Source: Candidatus Gastranaerophilales bacterium (GTDB taxonomy: Bacteria > Cyanobacteriota > Vampirovibrionia > Gastranaerophilales > Gastranaerophilaceae). From it: a stretch of 64,000 nt of DNA. A program made the translations under genes and the position numbers. This document shows positions 39,987 through 49,691 of this stretch, one piece after another; position 1 is the stretch's first letter, and the number at the start of each line of letters is the position of its first letter. Below the pieces are notes generated by a model. It was not told the origin of the DNA and did no database searches. It was given only the letters and a program-made list of their open reading frames with translations. The stretch is from positions 62,001 to 126,000 of the forward strand of contig CAJUKY010000004.1 in assembly GCA_910587055.1 (NCBI GenBank). The letters run 5' to 3'.

Positions 39987-40625
39987 ATGCAAATTCATGC
40001 TATAAGGAGTATTCAGTTCAAAGGAGCTGAAACAGATAATAAAGACAAAAGTTCTGCTGAAAATAAAAAAGATACCGCTGCAAAAAACAGCCCGTATGCT
40101 TATTACAGCAAAGCAGTTGCTTATGAAGCACAAAAGCTTTCTGTCGGAAGAGAAAAAGAAGACGGCGAATATAAAGCCGCAACAATTATTGCCGGTCTCG
40201 GTGCAGTTGCAGCTTCGCTTATGGCCCTTTTCAAATCAATTAAATCTTTGAATTTAAATAAAAAACTAAATAAAGCAATTAAAAATTCCGCAAGCTCTGA
40301 AAGAATTGCAGAGTTAAAAACTGCGGCTCTTAAAAAGCAAAAAGGAAGTACTGTTGCGCTTGGCATAGGACTTGCACTTACTTTTGTTTCAATAGGCGCA
40401 TGGGCGAAAAATAAATTTGAAGCTGATAAAACCGCTAAAGAAAGAGGTTTTATGCCGGATAAAGAGCTTAATCAAAAGGCCGTTCAAGATAAAAGCACAA
40501 TTGATAAGGCTTTGGATGCCTTAAAAACAAAAGATGCCGAAACAAAAGATACAGAAACAAAAGATACAGAAACAAAAGAACAAACAAAAGAAGACATAAA
40601 AGAAACTGCTGAAAATAATAATTAA
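39987..40625 (+). CDS. Lineage-type protein with IQFKG motif and Lys/Glu/Thr repeats
   Basis: A 212-residue protein starting MQIHAIRSIQFKGAE. Residues 9-13 (IQFKG) fit the shared motif. The middle has two hydrophobic helices (about 60-80 and 115-135) separated by a charged loop. The C-terminus carries a repeat of KDTET encoded by a 15-bp unit (near 40540-40580), which may vary in copy number. GAGG lies 5 nt before the start. Function unknown. Confidence 0.68.
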   Translation: MQIHAIRSIQFKGAETDNKDKSSAENKKDTAAKNSPYAYYSKAVAYEAQKLSVGREKEDGEYKAATIIAGLGAVAASLMALFKSIKSLNLNKKLNKAIKNSASSERIAELKTAALKKQKGSTVALGIGLALTFVSIGAWAKNKFEADKTAKERGFMPDKELNQKAVQDKSTIDKALDALKTKDAETKDTETKDTETKEQTKEDIKETAENNN

Positions 40626-40632
40626 AAATAAT

Positions 40633-40664
40633 AAAAAGCCTGTCCCTTATCGGATAGGCTTTTT
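40633..40664 (+). terminator. Rho-independent terminator
   Basis: AAAAAGCCT and AGGCTTTTT form a 9-bp stem, following the gene's stop by 7 bp. Confidence 0.7.
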
Positions 40665-40722
40665 AAAAAGGTTACATGATATTTTAAGCTGTCAGTTGTT
40701 GTTTATCGAAAAAATTCCTAAA

Positions 40723-41688
40723 TTATCCTAAATAATGTTTTAATTCCGCGGTTTTTTCGGAGCGTCTCAATTTTTTTAAAGCTTCTCCTTCAATTTGTCT
40801 TATCCTCTCTTTTGAAAACCCTAAAATTTTCCCCAATTCTTCAAGTGTTTTTGTTTTCCGCCCTTCTAAACCGAAGCGGTTTATTATGATAAATCTTTCT
40901 TTCAGCGAGAGTATATCAAGCGCTTTTATAATATCTTCGTTTAGAAATTCTTTTTCTGTCTTGATATCAGGCAGTTTTCCTATATCATCTTTAATATAAT
41001 CTTCAAGGCATAAATCCTGTGCCACAGGCGTATCAAGGCTTACAGGCTCTTTTATCATAGCTTTTTTAACCTGTTTTATTTTTTTGATATCGGTTTTTAA
41101 ATAATCCGCAAGTGCCTCATCATCAGGTTCATGCCCTAAATCTACACTCAGTTTTACAATTGCGCGTTTTAAGGTTCTTATCTTGTCGCTCATATGCACG
41201 GGGATTCTTATAGTCCTTGAATTATTGGCGATAGCCCTTATTATTGTTTGCTTTATCCACCATGTTGCATAAGTTGAAAATTTAAAACCTTTTGTATAAT
41301 CAAATCTTTCTGCGGCTTTAATAAGTCCTAAAGAGCCTTCCTGTACAAGATCCATAAATAAAATTCCCTGCCCTGTGTATTTTTTTGCAATTGATACAAC
41401 AAGTCTTAAATTTGCCTGAATAAGCTTTTTTCTTGCAATTCTTGCTTCTTTTTTGCTGCCTTCCTTTATCGTCTTTCCGATTGCTGTTTCGTTTGCCCTG
41501 TTTAAAAGTTTTATTTTGCCTATATCTTTAAGATACATCTGCAAAATTTCATCTTTATTTGCAATGGTGTTGAAGGTTTTAATTTCTTCTTCATCATCTT
41601 CTTCATTATCTGTTATAGGGCAGCTTGTTCCCGTAAACTGGTCTTCAAAATCATACTCTTCATACACCTTGTTTAATGAATTTTTCAT
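40723..41688 (-). CDS. RNA polymerase sigma-70 family factor (RpoD-like, short)
   Basis: About 321 residues. Visible are region 1.2 (MYLKDIGKIKLLNRANE), region 2 (LIQANLRLVVSIAKKY, LVQEGSLGLIKAAERFDY, KGFKFSTYATWWIKQ), region 3 and region 4 (SLKERFIIINRFGL, SKERIRQIEGEALKKLR). No region 1.1 is present. A group 1 or 2 factor. The frame is open upstream to 41763, but GGAGG 10 nt before the Met at 41688 supports the shorter start. If primary, it recognises promoters like those listed here (TTGACA/TATAAT). Confidence 0.87.
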   Translation of the reverse strand: MKNSLNKVYEEYDFEDQFTGTSCPITDNEEDDEEEIKTFNTIANKDEILQMYLKDIGKIKLLNRANETAIGKTIKEGSKKEARIARKKLIQANLRLVVSIAKKYTGQGILFMDLVQEGSLGLIKAAERFDYTKGFKFSTYATWWIKQTIIRAIANNSRTIRIPVHMSDKIRTLKRAIVKLSVDLGHEPDDEALADYLKTDIKKIKQVKKAMIKEPVSLDTPVAQDLCLEDYIKDDIGKLPDIKTEKEFLNEDIIKALDILSLKERFIIINRFGLEGRKTKTLEELGKILGFSKERIRQIEGEALKKLRRSEKTAELKHYLG

Positions 41689-41838
41689 AAAAAAATTTCC
41701 TCCAACCCTTTTTAAAAACTCTATTCCATCCTCTTTTAGTTTGTTTGACGTTTGAAATTTCATTATGTTTCCAATATTTAAAACTTGGTGTATAATAAGC
41801 TCTATAAAGCAATATACGGGGGGACGGGCCGCGCCGGC

Positions 41839-42645
41839 ATGAGAATTTTTAAATCATTACTTTTTATATTTTTATTGTTTTTCTGTTCCGATAAGGCATT
41901 TTCGGCTGATGTAACATTCACCGCAGTTTCTGATGCCTGTATTAAATCAGACAAAATCAATAATTCTATGACACCCTCTATTCAAAAACTTTTAAGGGTA
42001 AAGGATGATATTAACCGCTCCGGAAGCGACTTTGTATTATTTTTAGGAAATAACATTTCAGGAGCAGATAAATATAACCTTGTTATGTTTGCAAAAATAA
42101 TTAAAAAAATCCAGAAACCTGTGTATGTAAGCATTGGCAACAATGATATACAAAAAACAAAACACCTTGAAAAAAAAGAATATTACAGACTTTTAAACAG
42201 ATATTCAAGAAATAAAATTTCTAAAATTCCTTCCGTAAAGAAACTTAACGGATTTGTATTTATTTTTATGGACGGCACTAATGAGATGGTGTCAATGCCG
42301 AGAGGATATTATAAAGAAAGAGAATTGATTACTTTAGAAAAATATTTAAATAAATATAAAAATAATGAAGTAATCATAGTTCAGCATTATCCTCTTTTAG
42401 GAATTGAAGATGCAATGAAGGCTACATTTAACGCTGAACCGTATAAAAATTTAATTTCAAAACACAAAAACATAAAGGCAATTATTTCGGGACACGACAA
42501 TAAAGATTTTACTATTGAAGATGAAAACGGAATAAAACATATCAATATCCCTTCTTTAAGTGTTGGCGCCGAATATGAAGTAATTACGATAAAAACGAAA
42601 GGCGATGAAGTCTTTATCAGAGCGAAAATTATAGATGTAGAATAA
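41839..42645 (+). CDS. Secreted degenerate calcineurin-like phosphoesterase
   Basis: About 268 residues with a signal peptide (MRIFKSLLFIFLLFFCSDKA). The metallophosphoesterase fold is recognisable, but several metal ligands are replaced. The D-x-H motif reads SDAC, GDxxD reads LGNNIS, GN-H-D reads GNND, and GHxH reads SGHDNKD. Only the QHYP histidine remains. It is probably a catalytically dead or altered, envelope-located protein. The frame continues 54 bases upstream through a GC-rich stretch; the ATG at 41839 begins the signal peptide. Confidence 0.7.
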   Translation: MRIFKSLLFIFLLFFCSDKAFSADVTFTAVSDACIKSDKINNSMTPSIQKLLRVKDDINRSGSDFVLFLGNNISGADKYNLVMFAKIIKKIQKPVYVSIGNNDIQKTKHLEKKEYYRLLNRYSRNKISKIPSVKKLNGFVFIFMDGTNEMVSMPRGYYKERELITLEKYLNKYKNNEVIIVQHYPLLGIEDAMKATFNAEPYKNLISKHKNIKAIISGHDNKDFTIEDENGIKHINIPSLSVGAEYEVITIKTKGDEVFIRAKIIDVE

Positions 42646-42657
42646 GGAGGAAAGAGC

Positions 42658-44397
42658 GTGATACAGAGTTTAGATAAATTTTTAAAACGTGCAAAAGACT
42701 TTATAACAAAACACGCAAATCCCTTTTGCATACTTGCGCTTATCCTGTTTTGCTATTTATTCTGTATTTTAAATTTAGGAAACTACAGGCTTATTGATAT
42801 TGATGAAACAAGGTATGTAAATATTGCGCGTGCCATGTTTGCGGGCGGTGATTTTGTTACTCCTTATTTGAATTTTGAGCCTTTCCTGGAAAAACCTCCG
42901 CTTTTTTACTGGCTTATAGTGCTTTTATACAAATTAACAGGTTCCACGGATGAATTTATTTCAAGGCTTCCAAATGCCATAATGTGTATTCTGGCTGTGT
43001 TTGCTACATTTTTCTTTGGAAGAAAAGCCCTAAATTCTAAAATCTTCGGGCTGGTAAGCGCATTTATCTTATTATCTTCCGTGTGGGTGGGGTTATTTAC
43101 TCATATTGCCATTATGGATATCGGCTTTATGGCTTTGTGTACCGTTACGATATATTGCGCGGTTGTTACACTTTTTAATGTTAAAGAGGAAAATAAAAAA
43201 TATCTCTGGTATCTTGCCTACTTTTTTATGGCGTTAAGTGTGCTTCAAAAGGGGCTTATAGGGATTATAATCCCTGCTATGGTGACAGGGCTTACGTTTC
43301 TTGCTTTTAATAAGGGCAAAGAACTTGTAAAACCTCTTTATATAATCCTCGGAGTTATTATATTTCTGCTCGTTGCGCTTCCCTGGCACATAGCGGCATA
43401 TACGGCAAACGGCAGTGCATTTATTGATGATTATATTGTAAAACACCACTTTGCAAGGTTTTTAAATTCATCTCTTGGAATAAACAGAAAACAGCCCTTC
43501 TTATTTTATATTCCGATTATCCTTGCAGGGTTTATGCCATGGACATTCAGCTTTATTTCGGCTTGTATCAGAGGGATAAAATCTCTGGTTAAAGATTTTA
43601 AAGCTGCAAAATCTTTTAAACAGCTTCTTTCAGCTGATACAAACGACAGAAAGCTTTTAGTTTTTGCATCAATTTATATGCTTTCCGTTTTATTGTTTTT
43701 CAGCGTATCGTCTACAAAACTTCCGACCTACATTCTGCCTTTATTCCCTGCATTATCTTTAATTACGGGGTATTACTGGTGGGGATATATTGCGGATAAT
43801 AAATTTGAAAAAGGTATAAAAATTTCAGCTTTAACGGGTGCTGTTTTCTTTATTATATTTGGAATCGGCGGAGCATTAATTACAAACTTTTTATCCGGCG
43901 AAAGTTTATTGTATGCGCAAAATGCCGATAGTTTCAGGATGGTGATGGCATCATGGCTGATTGTAATATCTTTAATTACAATTTTATGTTTAATTGCAAA
44001 AAACAGATCGCTGTTATTTATTGCAAATGTGATTTTGATGCTCGGTGTATCAATTATTACAAGCGGAAAAATTCTGGGGTTTATTACGACATTCGGCCAG
44101 AATGAGCTTGAATATTATGCGGATAAGGCACAGGTTGTTTCCGGCTCAAAACTCATAGCATACGGCACGGGAAAAAAATACAGTCTGTTAAATAATTATG
44201 AAGGGAAAATTTACTATATTGTCGGAATAGATAACGAAGGCTATAATGAAGTAAAAGATATAATTAAAAATGCGGCGGAAAATAAAAATGCCGTATATTT
44301 GATAACAAGAAATAAGAAAGAATACCCTTCGGATATTCTTGAAAAATTCACAAAGCTTGAATCCGGCAAAAAATATGACTTGTATGTGAAGTATTAG
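42658..44397 (+). CDS. ArnT-like family 39/83 glycosyltransferase
   Basis: A 579-residue membrane enzyme with a GTG start preceded by AAGGAGGAAAG. RLIDIDETRYVNIARAMFAGG is the acidic DE-R-Y motif of the ArnT/PMT family. It is followed by FLEKPPLFYWL and about 12 helices, then a C-terminal soluble domain of about 100 residues. The family transfers a sugar from an undecaprenyl carrier to a lipid or protein. The preceding gene is 12 bp upstream, so the two are one operon. Confidence 0.85.
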   Translation: MIQSLDKFLKRAKDFITKHANPFCILALILFCYLFCILNLGNYRLIDIDETRYVNIARAMFAGGDFVTPYLNFEPFLEKPPLFYWLIVLLYKLTGSTDEFISRLPNAIMCILAVFATFFFGRKALNSKIFGLVSAFILLSSVWVGLFTHIAIMDIGFMALCTVTIYCAVVTLFNVKEENKKYLWYLAYFFMALSVLQKGLIGIIIPAMVTGLTFLAFNKGKELVKPLYIILGVIIFLLVALPWHIAAYTANGSAFIDDYIVKHHFARFLNSSLGINRKQPFLFYIPIILAGFMPWTFSFISACIRGIKSLVKDFKAAKSFKQLLSADTNDRKLLVFASIYMLSVLLFFSVSSTKLPTYILPLFPALSLITGYYWWGYIADNKFEKGIKISALTGAVFFIIFGIGGALITNFLSGESLLYAQNADSFRMVMASWLIVISLITILCLIAKNRSLLFIANVILMLGVSIITSGKILGFITTFGQNELEYYADKAQVVSGSKLIAYGTGKKYSLLNNYEGKIYYIVGIDNEGYNEVKDIIKNAAENKNAVYLITRNKKEYPSDILEKFTKLESGKKYDLYVKY

Positions 44398-44433
44398 CTA
44401 AATTTTTAACTTAACTGCACAGTAACTGCCGAG

Positions 44434-44626
44434 TATGGAAATTGTTTAAAAAATACAGCAGTCTGGCAACACTCATAAAATTTCTAATCTCACCTTTTAT
44501 TGTTCGAGAACTCGCTGGCGCTTTCAGCCGATAAGCGCGCCAGCTCAAACACTCTCACTTTATACGTTCGATAAGAAATTTTTATTCGCTTATGCTTAAT
44601 GCTGTATTTTTTAAACAATTTCCATA
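44434..44626. mobile_element. 193-bp MITE-like element with 27-bp terminal inverted repeats
   Basis: The arms 44434-44460 and 44600-44626 are perfect 27-bp inverted repeats (left begins TATGGAAATTG, right ends CAATTTCCATA). TA lies at both outer ends, as expected for IS630/Tc1-like insertions. Internal inverted stems include GCTGGCGC/GCGCCAGC. No ORF. It sits between the ends of two convergent genes. Confidence 0.65.
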
Positions 44627-44642
44627 GCATAGATAGATTATT

Positions 44643-46427
44643 CTATACGGGAATTCGAATTGTAAATTCCGTAAATTTTACTGCTATCCCGTCTTTTTTG
44701 ACGGCAGAGCTTTCAAATGAAATTGTGCCTTTATGTTTTTCCACTATCTTTTTGCAGATGGCAAGGCCTAATCCCGTCCCCTCGCCTACTTTTTTTGTTG
44801 TAAAGCCGGCATGGAAAATTTTCTTCTTATCTTCCTCTTTTATTCCGCTGCCGTTGTCTTTAATTTTTACAAAAAGCGAGCTCTCTTTTATTTCCGTAGA
44901 AATTGTGATTTCTCCAATAAAGCCTGTCTTTGCGGCTTCCGCTTCTTTTTCGATACTTTGAATTGAGTTCATTAAAATGTTTAAAAATACCTGATTCAGC
45001 ATATTCGGGTAACAGTTTACAGGCTGCAATTCTCCGTAATTTTTAATCAAATTAATATCTTTTTTCAATTTATGTCTTAAAAGATTTAAAGTTAAATCCA
45101 ATTCATCGTTGATATTTGCCGCCTGCAGGGTTTCTTCATCAAGACGCACAAACCTTTTCAGCGATTGCACAAGGTTTGAAATTCTCTTTATTGCAATGGC
45201 ATCTATTGAATTTGTATCCCTTAAAATTTCAAGCGTATCATTATCAAACGGTGTATTTGAATTAAAAAACCGTTTTAAAATCTCATTATTTGCGCAGATG
45301 CTCGCTAAAGGTGTATTTATTTCATGGGCAACAGATGCTATTAATTGCCCCAGAGATGCCATTTTTTCCGAGTTTATTAATTGAAGCTGGGTTTCTTTTA
45401 GTTCCGTGAGTGCATTTTCAACCTCTTGTTTTTTATTCGAAACCTCCTGAAAAAGCATAGCCTGCGTGATTGCACTTGAAATCTGCATTGAAACTCCGAG
45501 CAGAAGCTCCTTTTCAATTTCTTCAATATTTTTCTTTGTTGTGAAAATAATAAGGATGGCAATTAAATTTTCGTTTCTTGTAATCGGGATAATAATCCTG
45601 TTTAAAGGAGTTTTTAAGGGTTCAGTTGAATTTTCGCTTTCTTTAAGACATATTTTAACCGAAATTTTATTATCAAAAATTTCATCCGTTGTCTGCTTAT
45701 CGTATTTTAAAATTTCTCCCGTCCCTGAATTTTCCGCCCCTGAAACGGAAGGGTATAAATATTCCGTTATAAAAGCTTCCTCATCCGCTTTTTTCTTTGC
45801 AAAACAGGCTTTTTTCGCACCGAAAATAATGGATAATTCTTTCAGTGCAGTATTTATTAAATCGTTTAAATCTATAGTTTTTGAAATGCTTGTTGAAATC
45901 CTGTTTAAAAGTGCAAGCTTTACGGCTTGATTTTGTGCTTTAGAATTTGTGTTTAAAAACTCGCGGTTTTGAATTTTTAACTGTTCGTTTTCCTTTGTAA
46001 GTTTTTCAGTTAAAATTTCCCTTGTAACGTCATAAAAATAAACAATACGGTATTTTTTTAAAGAAAAAGCCTGAATTAAAAAATATAAAAATTCTCTCTC
46101 GCTTTTTTGATACATACCGTAAAGGCTGCAATTCCGCTTTTGTTCAAATGCATCTTTCAAGGGAGAATTAGTCTTTAAATTTTCGCTTTCTAAAAGGTAA
46201 TATTCAAAATAAAATTTATTATCAAGTTTTTTTAAAATCTTTATATCATTGTAAAAATCTGCCGCATCAGGGAAAACATCAGAAAAAACTTTTTTAAAAG
46301 CCTTGTTAAAATAAACACCGTTTAAATTTTCAATCTTATTTTCGGGCTGAGAATTTTTGGAAGAAAAATCGCAAATAATAATAGGTTCTTTTAAATTGTG
46401 GTAAAAACTTCTTAAAACTTTGCTCAT
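44643..46427 (-). CDS. Sensor histidine kinase with PAS and GAF-like domains
   Basis: A 594-residue cytoplasmic kinase. The N-terminal 130 residues look PAS-like, followed by a coiled coil, a GAF-like region (about 170-320), a second coiled coil and a dimerisation domain. The phosphoacceptor is His368 (ASVAHEINTPLASI). The ATPase domain has VFLNILMNSIQSIEKEA and KDNGSGIKEEDKKKIF, and GEGTGLGLAICKKIVEKH near the end. No membrane segment is seen, so the signal is intracellular. The cognate response regulator is not in the window. Confidence 0.88.
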   Translation of the reverse strand: MSKVLRSFYHNLKEPIIICDFSSKNSQPENKIENLNGVYFNKAFKKVFSDVFPDAADFYNDIKILKKLDNKFYFEYYLLESENLKTNSPLKDAFEQKRNCSLYGMYQKSEREFLYFLIQAFSLKKYRIVYFYDVTREILTEKLTKENEQLKIQNREFLNTNSKAQNQAVKLALLNRISTSISKTIDLNDLINTALKELSIIFGAKKACFAKKKADEEAFITEYLYPSVSGAENSGTGEILKYDKQTTDEIFDNKISVKICLKESENSTEPLKTPLNRIIIPITRNENLIAILIIFTTKKNIEEIEKELLLGVSMQISSAITQAMLFQEVSNKKQEVENALTELKETQLQLINSEKMASLGQLIASVAHEINTPLASICANNEILKRFFNSNTPFDNDTLEILRDTNSIDAIAIKRISNLVQSLKRFVRLDEETLQAANINDELDLTLNLLRHKLKKDINLIKNYGELQPVNCYPNMLNQVFLNILMNSIQSIEKEAEAAKTGFIGEITISTEIKESSLFVKIKDNGSGIKEEDKKKIFHAGFTTKKVGEGTGLGLAICKKIVEKHKGTISFESSAVKKDGIAVKFTEFTIRIPV

Positions 46428-46469
46428 CTTTCCCCGTAAAGCCTTATGAAAAGGCAGTTTTCAAGCTTT

Positions 46470-47126
46470 TTACATCATAAAATCATCAGAATTTTTCTTA
46501 ACGTAAAACCCTAAACCTACAGATTTAAAGCTTGAATTTTCACTTTTTAAGCTGAAATTTTCTTTATTTAATTCATTTAATTTTTGTCTTAAGGTTTCAT
46601 TTTCGGTTTTTGTTCTGATTAATTCAACCACAATTTCATCAAGCCCGTCCATTTTTTCATTTAAAACGCTTGATATTCTATCCACAATATTATTTTCAAG
46701 TGCTTCAACCGCTCTTGAAAATTCGTTTTTATGAGCGGGAAGTGCCAATCTGTCTGTATCTTCAATTGAAATTTCCTGTTTTTGCGCTCTCTGTTTTACT
46801 CTCTGCAGGAAATTATTTTCTTTTGCACTGTTTATATATTCTTTTTCCGTATTCATTTTTCTTACTGCTTCTTCTACTGCACGTTTCTTTTCTTCCTGAA
46901 GCTCTTTTGTGTGTTTATAAAGTTCTTTAACCTTTTTTAGCACATCAATATCATCTTTAGAAAAATAAATATTTCCGAAGCCGTCTTTTTTGGGTTTTAA
47001 GCATGCTTTCTGGCATAGCGTGGAAACTTCTTTAGGGTTTGAATTTAATATTCTTAAAAGCTGACCCGCCGTAATTATTTCTTCCATTTGATTAATATTT
47101 TCCTGCTTCACTTCAAAATTTTCCAA
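46470..47126 (-). CDS. MerR-like winged-helix protein with coiled coil
   Basis: A 218-residue protein. Residues about 15-65 (ITAGQLLRILNSNPKEVSTL, GNIYFSKDDIDVLKKV) resemble a MerR/HTH_17 winged helix. It is followed by long coiled-coil stretches (about 75-110 and 140-200) with Leu heptads. The ORF starts from TTG at 47126; a Met lies 13 codons on. It is downstream of the divergent tmk region. Regulatory target unknown. Confidence 0.65.
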   Translation of the reverse strand: MENFEVKQENINQMEEIITAGQLLRILNSNPKEVSTLCQKACLKPKKDGFGNIYFSKDDIDVLKKVKELYKHTKELQEEKKRAVEEAVRKMNTEKEYINSAKENNFLQRVKQRAQKQEISIEDTDRLALPAHKNEFSRAVEALENNIVDRISSVLNEKMDGLDEIVVELIRTKTENETLRQKLNELNKENFSLKSENSSFKSVGLGFYVKKNSDDFMM

Positions 47127-47298
47127 TTCTTCAAATCCTGCCGCCTATAGCGAAATGTGGGTTTTATGGGGGATAATAAAATATCCCACAACAACATTAT
47201 AGATTAAATTTTTTAAAAAACTACAAGTTTGTCTTTTATTTTTACAAAAGTTGTAATATTATAATAAAAGATTTGAAAACTATTGAGATTAGCGGATT

Positions 47299-47934
47299 AT
47301 GCAAACGGGGAAAACACCAAAAAGAGGATTATTTATAACTTTTGAAGGAGCGGACGGCTGCGGTAAAACAACGCAGATTGAGCTTTTAAAAGAATATCTT
47401 GATAAAAAAAATATTGCAAATATTTTAACCCGCGAGCCCGGCGGTTCTGATTTAGGGGTGCATTTAAGAAAAATTCTGCTCCATTATGAAAACCCTGTTT
47501 CAAATGCGGCTGAAACTTTTTTATATCTGGCTGATCGTGCCCAGCATATTGAATATAAAATAAAACCTGCGCTCAAAGAAGGCAAAATTGTTCTTTGCGA
47601 CAGGCACACTGATTCCACCCTTGCATACCAGGGTTACGGCAGAGAGCAAAATCTTGATGAAATCAAGCATTTAAATAAAATTGCAACGCAGGGGCTTGTC
47701 CCTGATTTAACAATTGTTTTTGATGTTGAAACAGAAGTTGCTCAAAAAAGACTTCAAGGCGAAAAAGACAGACTTGAAGCCGAAGGAATTGAGTTTCACA
47801 GAAAATTAAGAAAAGGCTATCTTGATATAGCAGAAAATGAGCCTGAAAGGGTAAAAATAGTTAACGCAAATCAAAACATAGAGAGGGTTTTTCAAGACAC
47901 GATAAAAGTGGTTGAAGAAATTTTAAACGTATGA
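47299..47934 (+). CDS. tmk: Thymidylate kinase
   Basis: Phosphorylates dTMP to dTDP. It has 211 residues with P-loop FEGADGCGKTT (residues 15-25), TREPGG, DRHTDSTLAYQGYGR and the LID-like region DRLEAEGIEFHRK. No clear Shine-Dalgarno sequence precedes the ATG. It overlaps the next gene by four bases (ATGA), so the two are co-translated. Confidence 0.95.
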   Translation: MQTGKTPKRGLFITFEGADGCGKTTQIELLKEYLDKKNIANILTREPGGSDLGVHLRKILLHYENPVSNAAETFLYLADRAQHIEYKIKPALKEGKIVLCDRHTDSTLAYQGYGREQNLDEIKHLNKIATQGLVPDLTIVFDVETEVAQKRLQGEKDRLEAEGIEFHRKLRKGYLDIAENEPERVKIVNANQNIERVFQDTIKVVEEILNV

Positions 47935-49688
47935 AAAAGATAAGAAAAAAAATCGCAATAGTTTTTCTGGCACTTTTAATAATGCACACAGGCGTTGCAA
48001 ATAAAGCGGATGCAAGCCTTATCTGGAGCCTTGAATCCGGAATAAACCTTGTTAATATGCAAAAATATGATGAAGCGGCAAAATTTTTTGAAGGTTATAT
48101 TAAGGGTAACCCTAATGATGCGGATGCACATTATTATTTAGGGGTATGTTATAAAAATTTAAACAAAATGCAGCAATCGGCAGAACACCTGCAAAAATCT
48201 TATGAATTGAGCAAAAATATTGAAAAAATAAGCATTGCGCCAAAATACACAACGGATAATTCAGCCGAGGATGATTATCTTGATATGGCAAATATGTATT
48301 TTGATTCAAAAAATTATGTTAAGGCTCTTCAGTATGCTGATTTAATTTTAAATGTTAATCCGAATAATATAAATGCGCTTTTACTAAAAACAAAAATTTA
48401 TTATAATCAAAGCAACATAAAACAGGCAAAAGTATATTTTAACAAAGCACTTTTGCTGGATAATTCGCTTTTACAGTCAATCTGGGCGAAAAATTTAAAT
48501 ATTGTGTCGCTTCCGAAATATGATTTTGATTATTACAATACAAAAGGTTTGGAATATTATTATTCTGCCGATTGTAATAATGCCGTGACTTATTTTAACA
48601 AAGCGCTTGAATTAAACCCCAAAAGCGCTGTTGCATATAACAATCTGGCTTTATGTTATATGAAGCTGAATAATGTTGAAGAGGCAAAAAAAGCCCTGAA
48701 CAAGGCAAAAAGAGCGGATGCCAATTTTAATTTAACATACATTAATTTAGCAAAGCTTGAAGCGCTGAAAGGCACCCTGTATAAGAAAAATACAAATAAA
48801 CAGAGAGAAAAATATCTTAAAGAGGCGCTGAAAGTTAATCCTAACAGCAAATATGCCTATCTTGAACTAGGTAATTACTATCTTGAAAATAAAGAGTTTG
48901 ATGTTGCAAATAAATATTTTAAAAATGCAATACTGATTGACGGAAATTTCTATGAAGCTTTGATGGGGCTAGGTACAAGCCTTGTTGAAGAAGGGAATTT
49001 ATCAGATGGTATAAAAGTATTAAGAAGGGCTTCCGTTGCGGTTAAAAACGGTAATAAAAACCCGGATATGCTTTATTACCTTGCAAAAATATGCGTTGCA
49101 AATGCTAATTTTATGGAAGCAAAGGGATATTTGCTTGATGCAATAAAGCAGACCGAAAATCCTAATTATTATTTTGAGCTTGGAAAAATTTATTATCAGG
49201 AAGAAGACCTCTCATCAAGCGAAAATGCTTTCAAAAAGGCTATGGAGCTTGATTTGGAATTTACCCTTGAGGCTGATATTTATAACTATTTAGGTCTTAT
49301 TGAATATAAAAATTTTGATACCGAACGTGCGGTTTCCATGTTCAGAAGAGCTGTGGATTTAGACCCGAACAGGGCAATGTATCTTTATAATCTGGCACAG
49401 GCGTACAGAAGCCTCGGGGATAATAATGCCTACAGTAAGGAAATCAACGCCATTGCAAGTTTGAAACCTAAAACGGTGCAGGATTACCTTGATTTTTCAA
49501 CAATTTATTACGATAAGAAAAATACGGCAACGGCAATTAAAATTTTAAATGACGGTATTTTAAAGTATCCTGATGAAAGAAGCCTTTATGAAGCGAAATT
49601 AAAGCTTTTTAAGGCAACAAAAGACCCGAAAGGTATTAAAGAAACCGAAAATGCCATCAAGGCACGCTTCAAAAAACCGGCAGTGTAG
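47931..49688 (+). CDS. Exported TPR repeat protein
   Basis: A 585-residue protein with a signal peptide (MKKIRKKIAIVFLALLIMHT) and 10 or more tetratricopeptide repeats along its length (e.g. DAHYYLGVCYKNLNKMQQSA, AYNNLALCYMKLNNVEEA, YNYLGLIEYKNFDTERAV). An envelope scaffold or assembly role is likely. It overlaps tmk by ATGA. No lipobox Cys is seen at the cleavage site. Confidence 0.85.
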   Translation: MKKIRKKIAIVFLALLIMHTGVANKADASLIWSLESGINLVNMQKYDEAAKFFEGYIKGNPNDADAHYYLGVCYKNLNKMQQSAEHLQKSYELSKNIEKISIAPKYTTDNSAEDDYLDMANMYFDSKNYVKALQYADLILNVNPNNINALLLKTKIYYNQSNIKQAKVYFNKALLLDNSLLQSIWAKNLNIVSLPKYDFDYYNTKGLEYYYSADCNNAVTYFNKALELNPKSAVAYNNLALCYMKLNNVEEAKKALNKAKRADANFNLTYINLAKLEALKGTLYKKNTNKQREKYLKEALKVNPNSKYAYLELGNYYLENKEFDVANKYFKNAILIDGNFYEALMGLGTSLVEEGNLSDGIKVLRRASVAVKNGNKNPDMLYYLAKICVANANFMEAKGYLLDAIKQTENPNYYFELGKIYYQEEDLSSSENAFKKAMELDLEFTLEADIYNYLGLIEYKNFDTERAVSMFRRAVDLDPNRAMYLYNLAQAYRSLGDNNAYSKEINAIASLKPKTVQDYLDFSTIYYDKKNTATAIKILNDGILKYPDERSLYEAKLKLFKATKDPKGIKETENAIKARFKKPAV

Positions 49689-49691
49689 AAT

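Noticed and set aside
41689..41763. Longer start for the sigma factor
   Set aside because: The extra residues are partly encoded by the GGAGG ribosome binding site of the internal ATG and do not resemble any sigma region.
44599..44961. Plus-strand ORFs opposite the histidine kinase
   Set aside because: They are antisense to conserved kinase motifs; the kinase frame is certain.
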